Shown in pieces: positions 10,564 through 21,708 of a DNA stretch of 64,000 nt (its first letter is position 1; each line of letters starts with the position of its first letter). The translations under genes were made by a program, and so were the position numbers. The DNA is taken from contig JAPDOI010000175.1 of NCBI GenBank assembly GCA_029168955.1, positions 248,001 through 312,000 of the forward strand, in the 5' to 3' direction. This DNA comes from Aplectana chamaeleonis (taxonomy: Eukaryota; Nematoda; Chromadorea; Rhabditida; Cosmocercidae). The notes under the pieces are model-generated. The model searched no databases and had not been told where the DNA came from. It saw only the letters and a list, made by a program, of their open reading frames with translations.

Positions 10564-10751
10564 TTTGATAAATTAGACTGATAGCACTATCAAGCCAAGA
10601 GAGTCTACGAGAGGAACAGCTTGATCCACCCGATTAAAACATGTTTACATACCGACTAATTCCCATTCATTTTCAGGAATTCCGCTCTATCCCGGCTGGC
10701 TTCTAGGATAGGGCATTTCATCGGTAAACAGACATGCTCGTGACTATCTTA

Positions 10752-11676
10752 AAAGGGGGGGGGAGCATTAAAGTAAAAGTCAGAAATGAAATGAACCACC
10801 GATCTATAACGCTAGCAATCAAAGTATTTCTATAGCATTTCATCAACAACAACTCAGACAAACCATCGCTCGGAGCGGAACCGGCTCCTCCCAATTATGA
10901 CGTCACCGCCCGAGCAGTGAACGAGGGGCGAACTGGCACTGCGGTCCCTGTCCGGTAGGACATCGTCGGTCGCCGTCCGGTCGCTCTCAGGGCGACAGCA
11001 GTGCCATCGCCAGCGATGGAGACACGCGGGATTGGTTATTATTTGAGTGATAACGTGCGGGCTACGTTACCACTCAAAGAACAACCAATCCTGCGAGTAT
11101 AAAAGGCGGCTCGTCTCGTGTAGACGAGTAGTTGGCTTTTCGAGGCCATTCTTGAGAAGTGACCTCGGGTCACTCTGAGGAAGACAATTGTTGGCGGCCG
11201 AGGGGATTCCCCATGGCTCGCGTCGGGGAAGGCTTCCTCGTTGCAAACCATGCTGGGATGGTATCCCTGTTGCGACCTGTGGCAAGATCAACCTCCTGGC
11301 CCACAGGCTGTAACAAGTACCTTATCCCCTTAGGAGGCTTAATCCTCTCTAGAAGAGGCGGAAATGAAGAAAAATAGCAGTTAGGAGAATTTCAAGAATC
11401 GCCCGGACAGGGACCGCAGTGCCAGTTGGGACCGATGATCGCTCTGAGCGGGACTGCTGTCGCCCGGAGAGCGGTGGCTGTCGCATGAATAGATGGCTAA
11501 ATTTCGCTCGGAGCGGAGAGACAGCGTCGCTCGAGTCGCTCTCTGGTCCCGCTCCCAGCGATGACTTGTCTGAGAATTGATACCAGCATCACGCATCTTT
11601 TATCAGGCTTTCCATTCATTTCTGGTGGTTTATTTCATTTCGGACTTTTACTTGAGTGCACCCCCTCCCCCGTTTA
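10752..11676. mobile_element. TIR element (~0.92 kb) enclosing an LTR/promoter-like core
   Basis: The terminal inverted repeats include AAGTAAAAGTC[A/C]GAAATGAAAT and poly-G/poly-C tracts. Inner arms also pair (ggcactgcggtccctgtccgg with ccggacagggaccgcagtgcc). Between them, ~11,030-11,380 holds an unpaired core with an ATTGG/CCAAT element and a TATA box. The core may be a separate insertion in the loop of the TIR element. Confidence 0.6.
11085..11105 (+). promoter_or_regulatory. CCAAT plus TATA-box core promoter-like site
   Basis: CCAAT at 11085-11089 lies 8 bp upstream of TATAAAAG at 11098-11105. The following leader contains a self-complementary stretch (CTCGTCTCGTGTAGACGAG). It is probably the promoter of an LTR-type element, because a related arrangement recurs inverted at 9.84 kb. 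No gene follows. Confidence 0.4.
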
Positions 11677-11681
11677 GGATA

Positions 11682-11954
11682 AGGGGTCCGCAGAGTTGAA
11701 TTCGCGGCGTTGCTCGCAGCGACGAACAGCACTGAGTGATGTAATATCGATTAAAATCGGCGACGATGGCGACCGACGCGGCGTGAAGGGCGACAAGGGG
11801 CACCGCAGAGTGTATTGACGCCGCGACGGCCCTACATCACTGCCAGCGAGCGGCAACCGACGCCGCGACGTTAACGTTTCGAAACATCTTTGTCGCCGCG
11901 TCAAGGCTGACGCTCGGCGACCATTCGCCGGTCTCTGCAACTCTGCAGACCCCT
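11682..11954. mobile_element. CpG-rich MITE, ~273 bp
   Basis: Ends AGGGGTCCGCAGAGTTG and CAACTCTGCAGACCCCT are inverted repeats. An inverted relative is present at 57,487-57,758. The body is rich in GCGACG/CGCCG motifs. Non-coding. Confidence 0.7.
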
Positions 11955-13229
11955 ATTGTCTCACATGCTTCACTCCGGTAAATGAAATTGTTTCTCTCCT
12001 AGACTCACATTTGATAGTGTTATCACTCTGAACATGGTAGAGGCCGCGTGGGCCGATTTATGCTGTTACGTCGACCATGTTTGGGGGTGTGTGTGTTGCC
12101 TTCAGCAAATTCAGGTGCGGGTTTCGTACGCACAAAAATTATTTCCATAAACAACGAATCACGATAAGGCAAAATCAACGTTTTGGAATCCGTCCCGTAA
12201 CGTGCGTGAATACGTCCGTTGCCTTGAATTAGCCGCCTAGTCAATGTAAGACGTAGACTCTAAGACTCATTGGGAGATCACGACTAAGCTGCGCTGTACT
12301 AAGTGATGCCCAATCCCGCTCGCCTCCCACGCTCGCCATAGCATTTACCCAGATGATAGCAGGCCCTGAGCCCACCCCGAATGCACCCGGAGCCGCGTCC
12401 ATGTTGCGTTCAGGGTGAAAAATTTGGTTTTTTTCGGGCCACATATGTCGCGATGGAGGCCACATACGTTGCGCTCCGGATGCTACCGAAGAAATTGATT
12501 CATGCAGCGCCCTGAGCGCAACTGTCGGCTGATGACGTCATAGTACGCCATCGAGCGTAAACGGTTCAGCCCCGGGCGCTTTTTATTAACCGATTTTAGT
12601 AACACCGTTGCAAAAATCGATACATTGACGTATTTCAGACGCTTCGCTAATCGATTTTCGCACCCATTTTAGCTAATTGACAACTTTTCAAGGAAAAATC
12701 CACCGATTTCCACACATTCACCCAATTACATCACCCTGTAGGCATGGCCAGCTCGGCTCCAAGGATAGATGATGAGCAGCTGATAATTTTTCTTCATGAT
12801 GTTTTTCTGTTTCTTTCATTTTTTTTTCGTGTAATGCTTGCATGTATCTATAGTAAATAAATTGGGTGTAGATATTGAGAGTTTTGGGGAAAACGAAAAA
12901 AAAAGAAAAGAATTCTGATGAAATGATGATTGATCATGCAAATTTAAAATAATTCGAATTACTAACGCTGAAGTATTCAAATTTTGAATATTCATCGACA
13001 GCCTGTTTTTGAAAAATTCGAATTTCTCATAACATTCAGAGGCCTGTTTTTGATTTATTCGAATTCTGAATAATATTTAGAGGCCTATTTTTAACTTATG
13101 CGAATTTCGAATACTATTTGAAACCGCTGTTTTCGAAGTTGTCGAAGTTTGAATATTATTGCAAAATAAAACTTTTCGAGTCATGAATGATTCGAAATTT
13201 GAAAGATAACTCGAAAATTTTCTGATTAA
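11955..13229. other. Intergenic, no supported gene
   Basis: It contains mixed sequence to ~12,750, then AT-rich DNA with degenerate direct repeats of the type ttcgaatt..gaatattc(a)gaggcctgtttttga around 12,990-13,130. No exon-like segment recognised. Confidence 0.5.
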
Positions 13230-13231
13230 TA

Positions 13232-13509
13232 CTGTGCTTATCTGGGCCAAATTCCGGTCCGCAATTGCGTCTCGACACGCTTTGCGGCCGCACGCGCTCG
13301 AGTTAGTCGGGTTTCCAGCGCCAAAGCCGACTCGATGTGGCTTTTTATACAATTTCCTCCAATTTTTCTTAGTTTCCAGTTTCCAAAACCCACCTAGAGT
13401 CAGCAGATCGACGGCTGCGGCGCTGGAAGCTGTTCTGACTCGGAAGCGTGCGGCCGCAAAGCGTGTCGAGACGCAATTGCGGACCGGAAGTTGGTCCAGA
13501 TAAGCACAG
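13232..13509. mobile_element. Hairpin MITE with TA target duplication
   Basis: The ends CTGTGCTTATCTGG...CCAGATAAGCACAG are inverted, flanked by TA at 13230-13231 and 13510-13511. The arms of ~70 bp include the near-identical block GCAATTGCGTCTCGACACGC. TA duplication fits a Tc1/mariner-mobilised element. No coding capacity. Confidence 0.8.
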
Positions 13510-14099
13510 TATAGTTCGGTCAGAGGTGTTTGCTAGGCAAACAAGCAGAAAGAGCACAGAAAAATCAAGTAAGCAGAAAAAATAGCCCAGCAGAAATTTA
13601 TCAGCTATTTCCTCTTTACTGATATACTGCCCTGTTCTAAAAGATAATTCTAGAACTTTTTTCCACAACCGAGATTCTGCAAGAAGGGGTGTGCACAGAA
13701 ACCATAGTTTATCTTATCGAATCAAGACTGCAATATACATGGCCATACGTCAATCTGCCCTCCACAGGAATGATACGTCAGCAAGGCTCAAGGAAAAGGA
13801 AACTCATTAGTCAATCCAAGGAAAAGATACAACAAGGAACCAATCAAAAGAAAGTAGGGGCAGATGTGTCGATATCGATCAAAGTCCGAAACGCTGGGGT
13901 TTGAGGGCTGGGCGTCGTCTGTGAGTTTCGAAATGCGCGCGGCAGTCAGCGCATGTGGCCCGGAGAGCAACCTGAAAGCACTACACGTTGCAATCACAAC
14001 CGAAACGCACAGCAAGTTCGAGAATCAACTGCTCTGCGTTTCGGTTGCAGTGGGCGAGGAGGGGCGGAATCGGTTGCGCTCCTTGCCTGCTACTGTCTG

Positions 14100-14767
14100 A
14101 GTATGGGCAAAATTGAATCTCCGGAGCTGGCACGGCTCCCAACGCTATACTGTGCCCCCATAGACGACTGCTTTGTCGTCTGCCCCACACAGGATAAAAT
14201 GGACACCTGTGTTTTGAACTTATCAACAATCAGTCGGAAGATGTAAAATTTACACGGGAAACACCGGTGGTAAATTGGCTACCTTTCCTAAATATTCAAA
14301 TAAGATTTTCGGGGGACATCTTCGCCACAAAATGGTTTCGCAAACCAAGCAACCAACATGTAATTGTGCAATACTAATCAGCACTTTCATTACTAACAAA
14401 AAGGACAGTTATTAAAAATATGTACCGGACAGCGAAATGTGTCTGTACCGGAGAAAACGAACACAAAGAATCGGCTCAAATGACGCATAAAATTGCAGCT
14501 ATGAACGGATATCCCCCATTGCGGTCCTACGCAGATCCAGTTGCTCAGCCGCACGTCGCGAAGAGCAGGAGTCAGCAGTTGACGGCAAAATTTCCTTAAA
14601 ATTGCCCTTCATTTCGTATGAAGTGAACAAATCTTTGCGAAAATGCCTACGCAAAGCCGGTCTAGAAACCTGTGTTGCCATTGTTGACTTCCCTCCATAT
14701 CACCTCGGAAACCGCCTCATTCGGTAATCGAAAATATGACCAATTGTGTGATCTGCCTAACTGTTAG
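14100..14767 (+). pseudogene. Penelope-like element reverse transcriptase, C-terminal half (decayed)
   Basis: The plus-strand frame around 14,115-14,200 reads ...LARLPTLYCAPIDDCFVVC, matching the Penelope RT catalytic block (Y-I-D-D-C-F). In shifting frames it continues through matches to the next PLE region (NWLPFLNIQIRFSGG-like, WFRKPSNQH-like, NMYRTAKCVC-like) and a segment near 14,690 reading PPYHLGNRLIR. Several frameshifts break it. It is followed at 14,768 by a foreign TIR element, after which PLE coding resumes at ~15,870. A parallel relic with the same order is at 28.9-30.0 kb. Confidence 0.75.
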
Positions 14768-15869
14768 GTAGAGTCCATACGTGGCGAAAGCGCGCGATCC
14801 TTTTTTTGTGCGCCTCTCAACGCTCCTCAACGCTGGAGCTCTGCCAACGCGTAGCTAAATGCCTCACACGGAAACCAGAGATGCCCAGGGTTTCGGAGGC
14901 ATCTAGTCTAAATTTGACACGAGAATTTACGTAAATTACGGAAAGTTTAGCCTCAGTTGGTGAAATTTTAGCTACAGCGCCCGCATATTCTACGTAAATT
15001 CTCGCTACAGCACCCGCATATTCTACGCTTATTCTCGTTGCAGCACACGGTCGATCGACCCACCTAGTCTTGATCTGTACTCGAAAGACGATCCTTGCTG
15101 CGATCGAGCGCATCGCCGTTTCTTCCCCACGGCCTGCAGCATCCCAGCGGCCAAAATTGTCTCTAGCAAGGTCTTTCAGAGAGCGACACCGGGTCACTCT
15201 CCACGACCACCCACAGAGTGTCAAGTTATTCGTGGGTTGACTGGGCCAGGACTGATAGAACGGCATCCCTGCGTTCCGCGTAGCCAACGCGGGTTGAGAT
15301 TGCATTTCAACACAGCCTGCCGCTAAATCCGTAGATTCTCGCTACAAAATTATAGCGAGAATATACGGGTTTAGCGTCAGAGAGAACAATGGTTCGAACG
15401 ACACAAGAATATGCGGGTTTTAGCTATCGTAGCTAAAACTCTTAAATTCTCGCTACATGGAATGGGGCGGCGTTTCAGGCCGCGCCCTCGGAGGCATCTA
15501 GCTACGCATTGACAGAGAGTAGCCCGTGCCCGCAATTACATAAGCACTGGCAGACACCCTCCCCCGTTTTGATTCAATTGACAATCTTTGACCGGGTGAT
15601 CAATCGCTCACATGGGCGCAAAGGCTGATCATTTCCTAAGATTTGCGTATTCTGTGGTAGGTATTGGGGCACAAGGGCAACAGTTTTGCAGCATGTTTAA
15701 TGCCCCTACTCTAGGGGTCAGGCAGTAATCTCGAAATTAGCTGCTTCCTTCTTTGAGCTGGCGCTGGCGCGCGAGAGGGAGCGCGCAAGAGCGGCAAGCA
15801 AAACGTGTGCCCTTGATGAACATCGATTTTGTGCAATCGCATGCTCTCGCGACGTATGGACGATGCCTT
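14768..15869. mobile_element. 1.1-kb TIR element inserted in the Penelope relic
   Basis: The ends GTCCATACGTGGCGAAAGC and (inverted) GTCCATACGTCGCGAGAGC define it. TTAG occurs on both sides (14764-14767 and 15870-15873). The same ends bound a shorter relative at 50,766-51,187. The interior ~14,930-15,440 is filled with repeats of ATTCTCGCTACA and CCCGCATATTCTACG in both orientations. Removing it rejoins the PLE coding sequence between ...DLPNC and EGDCTACG. Confidence 0.7.
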
Positions 15870-17375
15870 AGAGAGGGAGATTGCACTGCATGCGGTGTGT
15901 TCTACAGGATCTCGTGCCAGCTGTGCGGCAAGCAATATATTGATGAGACATCGCCGTCAGGGATGTGCGTAATTACGACTAACGACTAACGAATTCAACG
16001 ACTAACGGGCTTTTTGGGTGTTACGACTAACGACTAATGACTAACAAAAATAAAAATAATTTCGTAAGCAATTCCAATATTCGTTAGAAAGCCAATGGTC
16101 ATTCAGATCGCGCTCCAACCGGATCCTTACACCAGGATTGATACCCTGTTGGTTGTTTTGGGTGAATGGTGCAAAATAGCCATAGCCTTCAGTATTTATT
16201 AGATCTACTGACACTGCTTCGCAGTTCTGAAACCCCCACATTAAAGCCCCACTCGACCTTTATGCAAGGTTAGGCGCAGCGTTTATGCGTCTTCGCGTCG
16301 GTCTCGGTGCTTTATGGTAGGCTCACTGAACCGGTTCCGGCACTGATCGGCTCCAGCGGAGATTTTCGCAGAGGACACTATCAGAGGTGATAATATGGAG
16401 CAAAGCCTGCAGGCAACAACTGCCCAACGACGGGAACTGTATCTGATGATTGGATTTTAAAGGGTGCCGTCCTTCGACTTTCAGTCATAAATTCGAGATA
16501 TGGGGTTTCTATAAAGTGGTGCTGGGACCTCTCAGGGGTAAAATTTTAACTTGGGTGCTAATTTCTTCCGACCTTTCCCCATTATGGGAACAAGCTCTAA
16601 GCCACGCAAGCGCTCGGCTCGCGACGCTGAACAAAGAACAATCAGTTCAGAGTCGGTTCAATTCTTCGTGTTGTCGCCACCAGGTAGATCGCAAATAACG
16701 TCATATAACGCAGAAAGTAAAAGTTAGCGCTGAAAAAAAAGCAGAGTTAAAGATTTCCTCGGTTTCCCATAGCTTCTTTTCTTACCGAAAAATGACAGAA
16801 ATCGATTAACACACACTCTCAAGAATTTCGTGCATATTTTGAACCATGTATACGTAGGTCTGCAGTTTGAAGTAGGTTCTCTAACAAGGAATGATTAGTG
16901 TCTTTAATCGCTATGAATGTTTTGGAAAACATACACCTCTTTATGCTTCTCTTTTTTCTATTCATAAAGTTTTTTTTGTCTCAGCTGTTGTTTTTAAGGC
17001 CTAGATTTTTAACGACTAACGACTAACGACTAACGAGGGTTTTGGCCGGTTGAACGTCTAACGACTAACGAATTACAAAATTTTTACTACGCACATCCCT
17101 GATCGCCGTCCCTCTAGATTAGAATCAAAGAGCAATTAGACGGCGAAGATAGGCTGCGGATATCAACAGTTCTGGGATGTCACCGTGTCAACGCCCACAA
17201 CGGAGATAATTACCATGCCGAGGTCGGGGTAATTGCGCGGGAAACCGATACCGCTGCCAGAACCCTGGAGGCATTTTGGATCCAGACGAGCGACCCAAAA
17301 AACAACCGGAGTGCCTATATATGGCTGAACAGCTCAAGCCCTATCTCAGACTCGCATTGTAATGTCGAGAGGTAG
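15835..17375 (+). pseudogene. Penelope-like element GIY-YIG endonuclease domain, split by a hAT insertion
   Basis: Before the hAT element the frame reads EGDCTACGVFYRISCQLCGKQ, then YIDET, which fits the PLE GIY-YIG endonuclease (usual YIGET; here G is D). After excision of 15,958-17,109 the frame continues with an in-frame TAG at ~17,115, then IRIKEQ and an open stretch to the stop at 17,373-17,375. The Gly-to-Asp change and the stop show it is dead. An AATAAA is at 17,607. Confidence 0.75.
15958..17101. mobile_element. Non-autonomous hAT transposon, 1144 bp, with 8-bp target duplication
   Basis: TIRs CAGGGATGTGCGTA and TACGCACATCCCTG are flanked by a perfect ATCGCCGT (15,950-15,957 and 17,102-17,109), the hAT hallmark. 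Subterminal arrays of ACGACTA lie just inside both ends (15,976-16,045 and 17,011-17,072). No transposase frame is present. It sits in the GIY-YIG region of the Penelope relic. Confidence 0.88.
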
Positions 17376-18123
17376 CAGTTTCGTTCTGTGCTCTGCTCTC
17401 CGCCAACCGTTCTATGCTTCTGGTTCTCTAGCGAGTTTCCTGGCAAGGTGCGGTAACTTCTTGGTTTTTCCGTTATTGATCACGTTTTGAAAGATTTTCT
17501 CTCGAATTTCAGTAAGGTTTAGTCGATGTTTGGCTCAATAAGCACATTTCTGATTCAATCCTTTCAGGCTCTAAAGACGGCGATCCCGCTCAAACGTGTG
17601 TAAGCCAATAAAACATCTATTGATCTAATGGTCCAGTTCAACAATGCAACTGTTACTGATGCTCCATTCTCAAGGTGCGAGAGTAACCCGAACGATGTTT
17701 AGCTTTTTTCTGGAGAATCTTATTTTGGAGAACGAAAAAGGGAAATCTTCCGTTCGGCAAATTTTCGAACAAACGAGAACGAACGAAAGAGCTTTCTACA
17801 AATTTTTGAGCATTTCCATCGTGTTCAAGTTCACGCTAGAAAATATATTCTCCCAGGCGAGTGTGTGTGCGCTCTCGCACTTGGATTTTTGTGTAGGTGT
17901 AGAATGGGTGTCTAAGTAGAGGGATGGGGATTTATGGTAGAAGGTTGGGTTGACGGGTTTTTCTTGGTATTGTACCCATAACTGCCCAAAACATGCGCGC
18001 CATAGAGTGACATACTCTAAATCCACTCAAAGGTTTTTGTTTTTTCGTCAGAACGTGCTTTTAGGTTGGATTCTCGTGTAAGTCGACTCTGGTTCATTTC
18101 AATAAAACTTTTGTTTTAGATTG
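17376..18123. other. 3' flank of the Penelope relic and unassigned sequence
   Basis: 17,376-17,640 is probably the PLE 3' untranslated region. An open frame of 91 codons at 17,644 has no recognisable features. Nothing else supported. Confidence 0.4.
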
Positions 18124-18240
18124 TCACAGCGCGGAACTGTGACTTTTTCGTCGGAACCTCATTGTTACTAAATATATTTCACCGAGGCCCACCGCTCCGC
18201 TTCTGGTGATAGTCGAAATCCAAAGGTCACTAGGGGTTTT
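18124..18240. repeat. Short palindromic repeat (TTATCACAGCGCGGA family), copy 1
   Basis: Begins tgtcacagcgcggaactgtgac and ends cgcttctggtgatagtcgaaat. Related copies occur at 31,336-31,430 and, inverted, at 40,670-40,790. The ends are imperfect inverted repeats (TTATCAC..GCGGAGCGG). Confidence 0.6.
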
Positions 18241-19324
18241 CCAGAGTCCACACAATGTGTGCTCTAAGTTGCAGAATGTGTTATACATGGGATTGAGGGT
18301 CTGTGGGAGAAGCTGCCATTCAGAACTTGTTGCAAAATGGGTGAGCACCCTTGCTCGAGTTGAAATTTTGTTGTCTAGACAGATGAATTGCGCAGTTTGC
18401 TGTACATAGAAACATTGTCTGGGTATGGTTCCGGTTGCGCGCAGTCAAGTTGAATGTGTCGTATGTGCTGTATCCAGCACTAAATGATCGCTGTTGCACA
18501 ACATACGTCCAAAGGTATAGTGCAATGCTGCGTTTGCTCTCGCTGCTTTCGATCGCGGTGACTAAACGACTGCACTCTTTTACAACTACAGTGATTAAAG
18601 GCAAACAAATGTCAAGATTCCGTTTATACCAGGAAGTAGAACAGGGGGCTAATATCTAATCAAGGAATCCTCTGAATAGAGTGGGAGGGCAATACAAAAA
18701 ACGCCATTGCACGCACTAAAACCTTTAAAAAAGCGTTCAATGGTCACTTTTGCAGCAAATGTTCTCTATGATCACCGTGATTTCGATCCTCCTGTTGGTT
18801 AGTTGATGCACAACTTGTTCACTTCATTCAAGTCAAATGGAAGCTCCTATTCAAGTTATTTCACGCACTTTCGGATATCCATATGATCAGTTTGGTAAGC
18901 GATCTTTCTGAATACAGTCATGTGAAAACTCAGGAGATATAATGAGCATGTTGGTCGATTTCACATTGAAGGCCGTGTTCACAATGATTTTCGCACCCGA
19001 GTTTTTCACATAAAACAATGCGTCGGCCTACAAGTGTTACCAGAATTGCGAAGAAACGGCGAGAAACACAGTAAAACGTAGGATTTCAGTGACGTTACTA
19101 TAAACACGCACTAGTTGTCCGGCTGGGTAAACATGTTCATGGTGGTTGTCACCTGTGGAAAATTAGGTCAATCAAAAATAGAAGAATATTTCATGCAAAG
19201 CAGGATTAGTTAGGGTCCGAAGGAAAGAAAAAAACAGAGAGAAGAGAATTTTCAAGGACGGATCCACAAATGGTTTGATTGTTACAATCAACAGTTTCTG
19301 TGAGAGTAAAGAGGGGGGTGATAC
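18241..19324. other. Intergenic, nothing recognised
   Basis: Overlapping short open frames on both strands around 18.2-18.65 kb lack motifs, splice context or a signal peptide. Confidence 0.4.
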
Positions 19325-19328
19325 TTAA

Positions 19329-19813
19329 AGGCACTCTTCGCGATAAACTTCATCTTCGAATTTTTCATGACAAACGCTACTTGTGGCTCTCAGAAGCAGA
19401 TCAGCGTCGAAAAAACGGAACAAAAAGCTACCCAGGAGCCGCAAAACGGCTTAGAAATGTGGGAAAACCCCGCCGCTGTGGGCAAGTCCCGCCTCTTCCC
19501 GCCCCTTGACGTGAACAAAGGAACACTCAAAATCGTGAGTTGAGCGATGGTTTCCGATCAAAAGCCCCGTTCTTCCCTTCATTCTCAACTTCTCTCTTTA
19601 CTCAGGTCAGCTCGCATACACTGGCTGCAAAAGACGGAAGTTACAAGCCTCGGACAACTCGTCCACCATTTTCCCTACCTCAATTTTTCAGGGACCATAA
19701 CGCCATTCCAAGAAGGCCTTGTACGATTCCAGAAGCATCATTGAAATCAGAATGGGACCGGTTTCAAGATAGACAAAAAAACAAAAAAGCGATTTTCATC
19801 GCGAACAGTGCCT
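19329..19813. mobile_element. TTAA-flanked MITE (family 1)
   Basis: Close relative of 4792-5275 in the same orientation: ends AGGCACTCTTCGCGATAAAC and ATCGCGAACAGTGCCT, TTAA at 19,325-19,328 and 19,814-19,817. Open frames inside are shared between copies only because the DNA is shared. Confidence 0.8.
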
Positions 19814-19817
19814 TTAA

Positions 19818-19935
19818 GAATTTGGTGTACTTCTGGTGCGTTTTTCTCAATTTCTACGTCATTTTAGTTCTACCCGGGACCACTAATCAATATAGCTAAT
19901 GATCTCAAAATTGGAGATTATCGTGAACACTGCCT
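19818..19935. mobile_element. Terminal fragment of a TTAA element (family 3)
   Basis: Inverted match to the first ~120 bp of the element at 43,025-43,520 (cacccaga..acgcaccagaagtacac block). It ends ATCGTGAACACTGCCT plus TTAA (19,936-19,939) and abuts the previous element. Confidence 0.6.
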
Positions 19936-19939
19936 TTAA

Positions 19940-20880
19940 ATGTAGCACCAATATTTTTATCAGATTGTGGTTCCACGCAGTACTACACTAGTAAGATACG
20001 TGAATCAATCCTTGGCTTTCATAATGACATCAGAACGGCAATAGCAAATGGAACTGCCTTCAAACTCAAAGGCAAACTGCCTGGATCAACTCAGATAAAC
20101 AAATTGGTGGGTTAATGGGCGATACGTGGAAAGTACAGTGCCTTGATTGAGGAGTGCACAGGTTCCCCTTGTTTGTTTGACCACGCCGACAGAGTGCAGT
20201 ACGGTTGCAGCGAGTGAAGGTGAAAATGGGAACCTGTGCATAAAGGCGCTATAGAACATAGAGGAACAGTCAGAAACGTGTGATCCCAATCCGATTGGCG
20301 CTTCGCAGAAGCACTTTGCACGGTTTAAAAGTGGCCACTGGCCATCAATTCTTCATTTTCGCATTTATGACGAGGACAGAATTTTTACCGCTTCCACAAG
20401 GGAACCTTATCTCAACAAGTTCGGTGAATTATGTTTTCATCTGACTATGGGAGTGCCGAACAAGCAATTCTTCTCTATGCTTACCAAACTGGTTCAAGTT
20501 GATCGTATACCGCAGGTTCTGAATACGCCTATGATGCAGGCTATTTCGTTAACAGTACCTCTAAGAGACTTCAGTCAGTATGCAAGTGGCGACTTTTTCT
20601 CGTTAATAAAGGGTCCTTTTTTTGATTATCCCCTTTATACCTAATGTTCCTTCCAGATCTGTAAAATTTATTCGCAATTCGAGTGGCTATTGCGGTCCTC
20701 ATTAGACGCAATTTCAGCGCACGTATGTTATCCCGAGTTCTCGCCAACACACAATAAGGCACCCGAAGTGCCAGTGCGATACGTGCCGGCTGTGGCGCTG
20801 TGTGGAAGCGTAATGTATTATAAATGATGAACAGCGGTGTTAAAACTTCATCCCTAATAGTCGAACTCAAACCTTAGCAA
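19940..20880. other. Unassigned; small palindrome and one unrecognised open frame
   Basis: A short inverted repeat pairs GTGCACAGGTTCCC near 20,155 with GGGAACCTGTGCA near 20,230. The plus-strand segment 20,350-20,643 is open for ~97 codons and has exon-like composition, but I recognise no domain and no clear splice sites. Confidence 0.35.
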
Positions 20881-21240
20881 CTACAGAATCGCTGAATAGC
20901 CCTCGTTTCTAGAAACCTTCAATTTCAAGATCTGGAAGAAAAATTCAATGAAAACAAACGGAAAAGAGCGCAGAAACGTCGCCACAAGCATTCTGACCAG
21001 TTCCTGTTCTCAGATAAGAAGGAGTTCGACGCTCACACGCGGTTAGCGCGTGCTCGTTCTCGGGACCCGACAGTGTGCATATTGCAGGGAGAAGGGCAAC
21101 ATAGTGCTTATACGCTTGTGAAGCGTGCACCCAAAATGAGGCTCGACGCTCGCAACGCCCATCTAAAGGAGGTCATACAACGCAACCTAAAGCCAGGGCT
21201 CAGATGTCGTCAATGTCTTCGGGTAAAAACCCAACTTTGC
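20880..21240 (+). pseudogene. Possible retroelement gag-like fragment
   Basis: An open plus-strand frame reads as a basic, charged stretch (KFNENKRKRAQKRRHKHSDQ) and later KMRLDARNAHLK and LRCRQCLR. The spacing of Cys/His residues is loosely like the degenerate zinc knuckles of BEL/Pao gag proteins. The match is from memory and weak. It could equally be a host exon. Confidence 0.25.
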
Positions 21241-21708
21241 TGTACTTGATCCCTCCCAGTCGGCGGAGGCTCTGTCCAGCCGCTGGCGGCTCCTGCTGGT
21301 GCTCGGCGCATCGGCCGGATCGCGTTCCGGTGTGCCGGCCACCTGGCATGCGTGTACGCCGATTGTATATTCTCAGGCTTTGCGCCCAGGCCTTAAAATC
21401 GAATGGTCCGTCGTTCGAGCCCTTCAGATTGAACGGCTTGTCCTGAGAGCGGCTTGTCGCCCAGGAATTAAGAAGTTGCTCGCCCGCGATAGCCGCTACC
21501 GCGGGTGACAATGTTTTAATTTCCGGCTCCACGGTCAATATTCCGCTGACGGCGTCCTCTTTCTAGTTGGGCGTTGAGTGGCTTTTTATCTGATCTCAAA
21601 CTTTCGTTTTGTTGATGCGAGATCTTGGTAGCGGTCCTACACTTACTAATTGCTCCGCCAACAGGTTTTTATGAAATCTTTCGATTGATGACATTTGATA
21701 GTTTTCAG

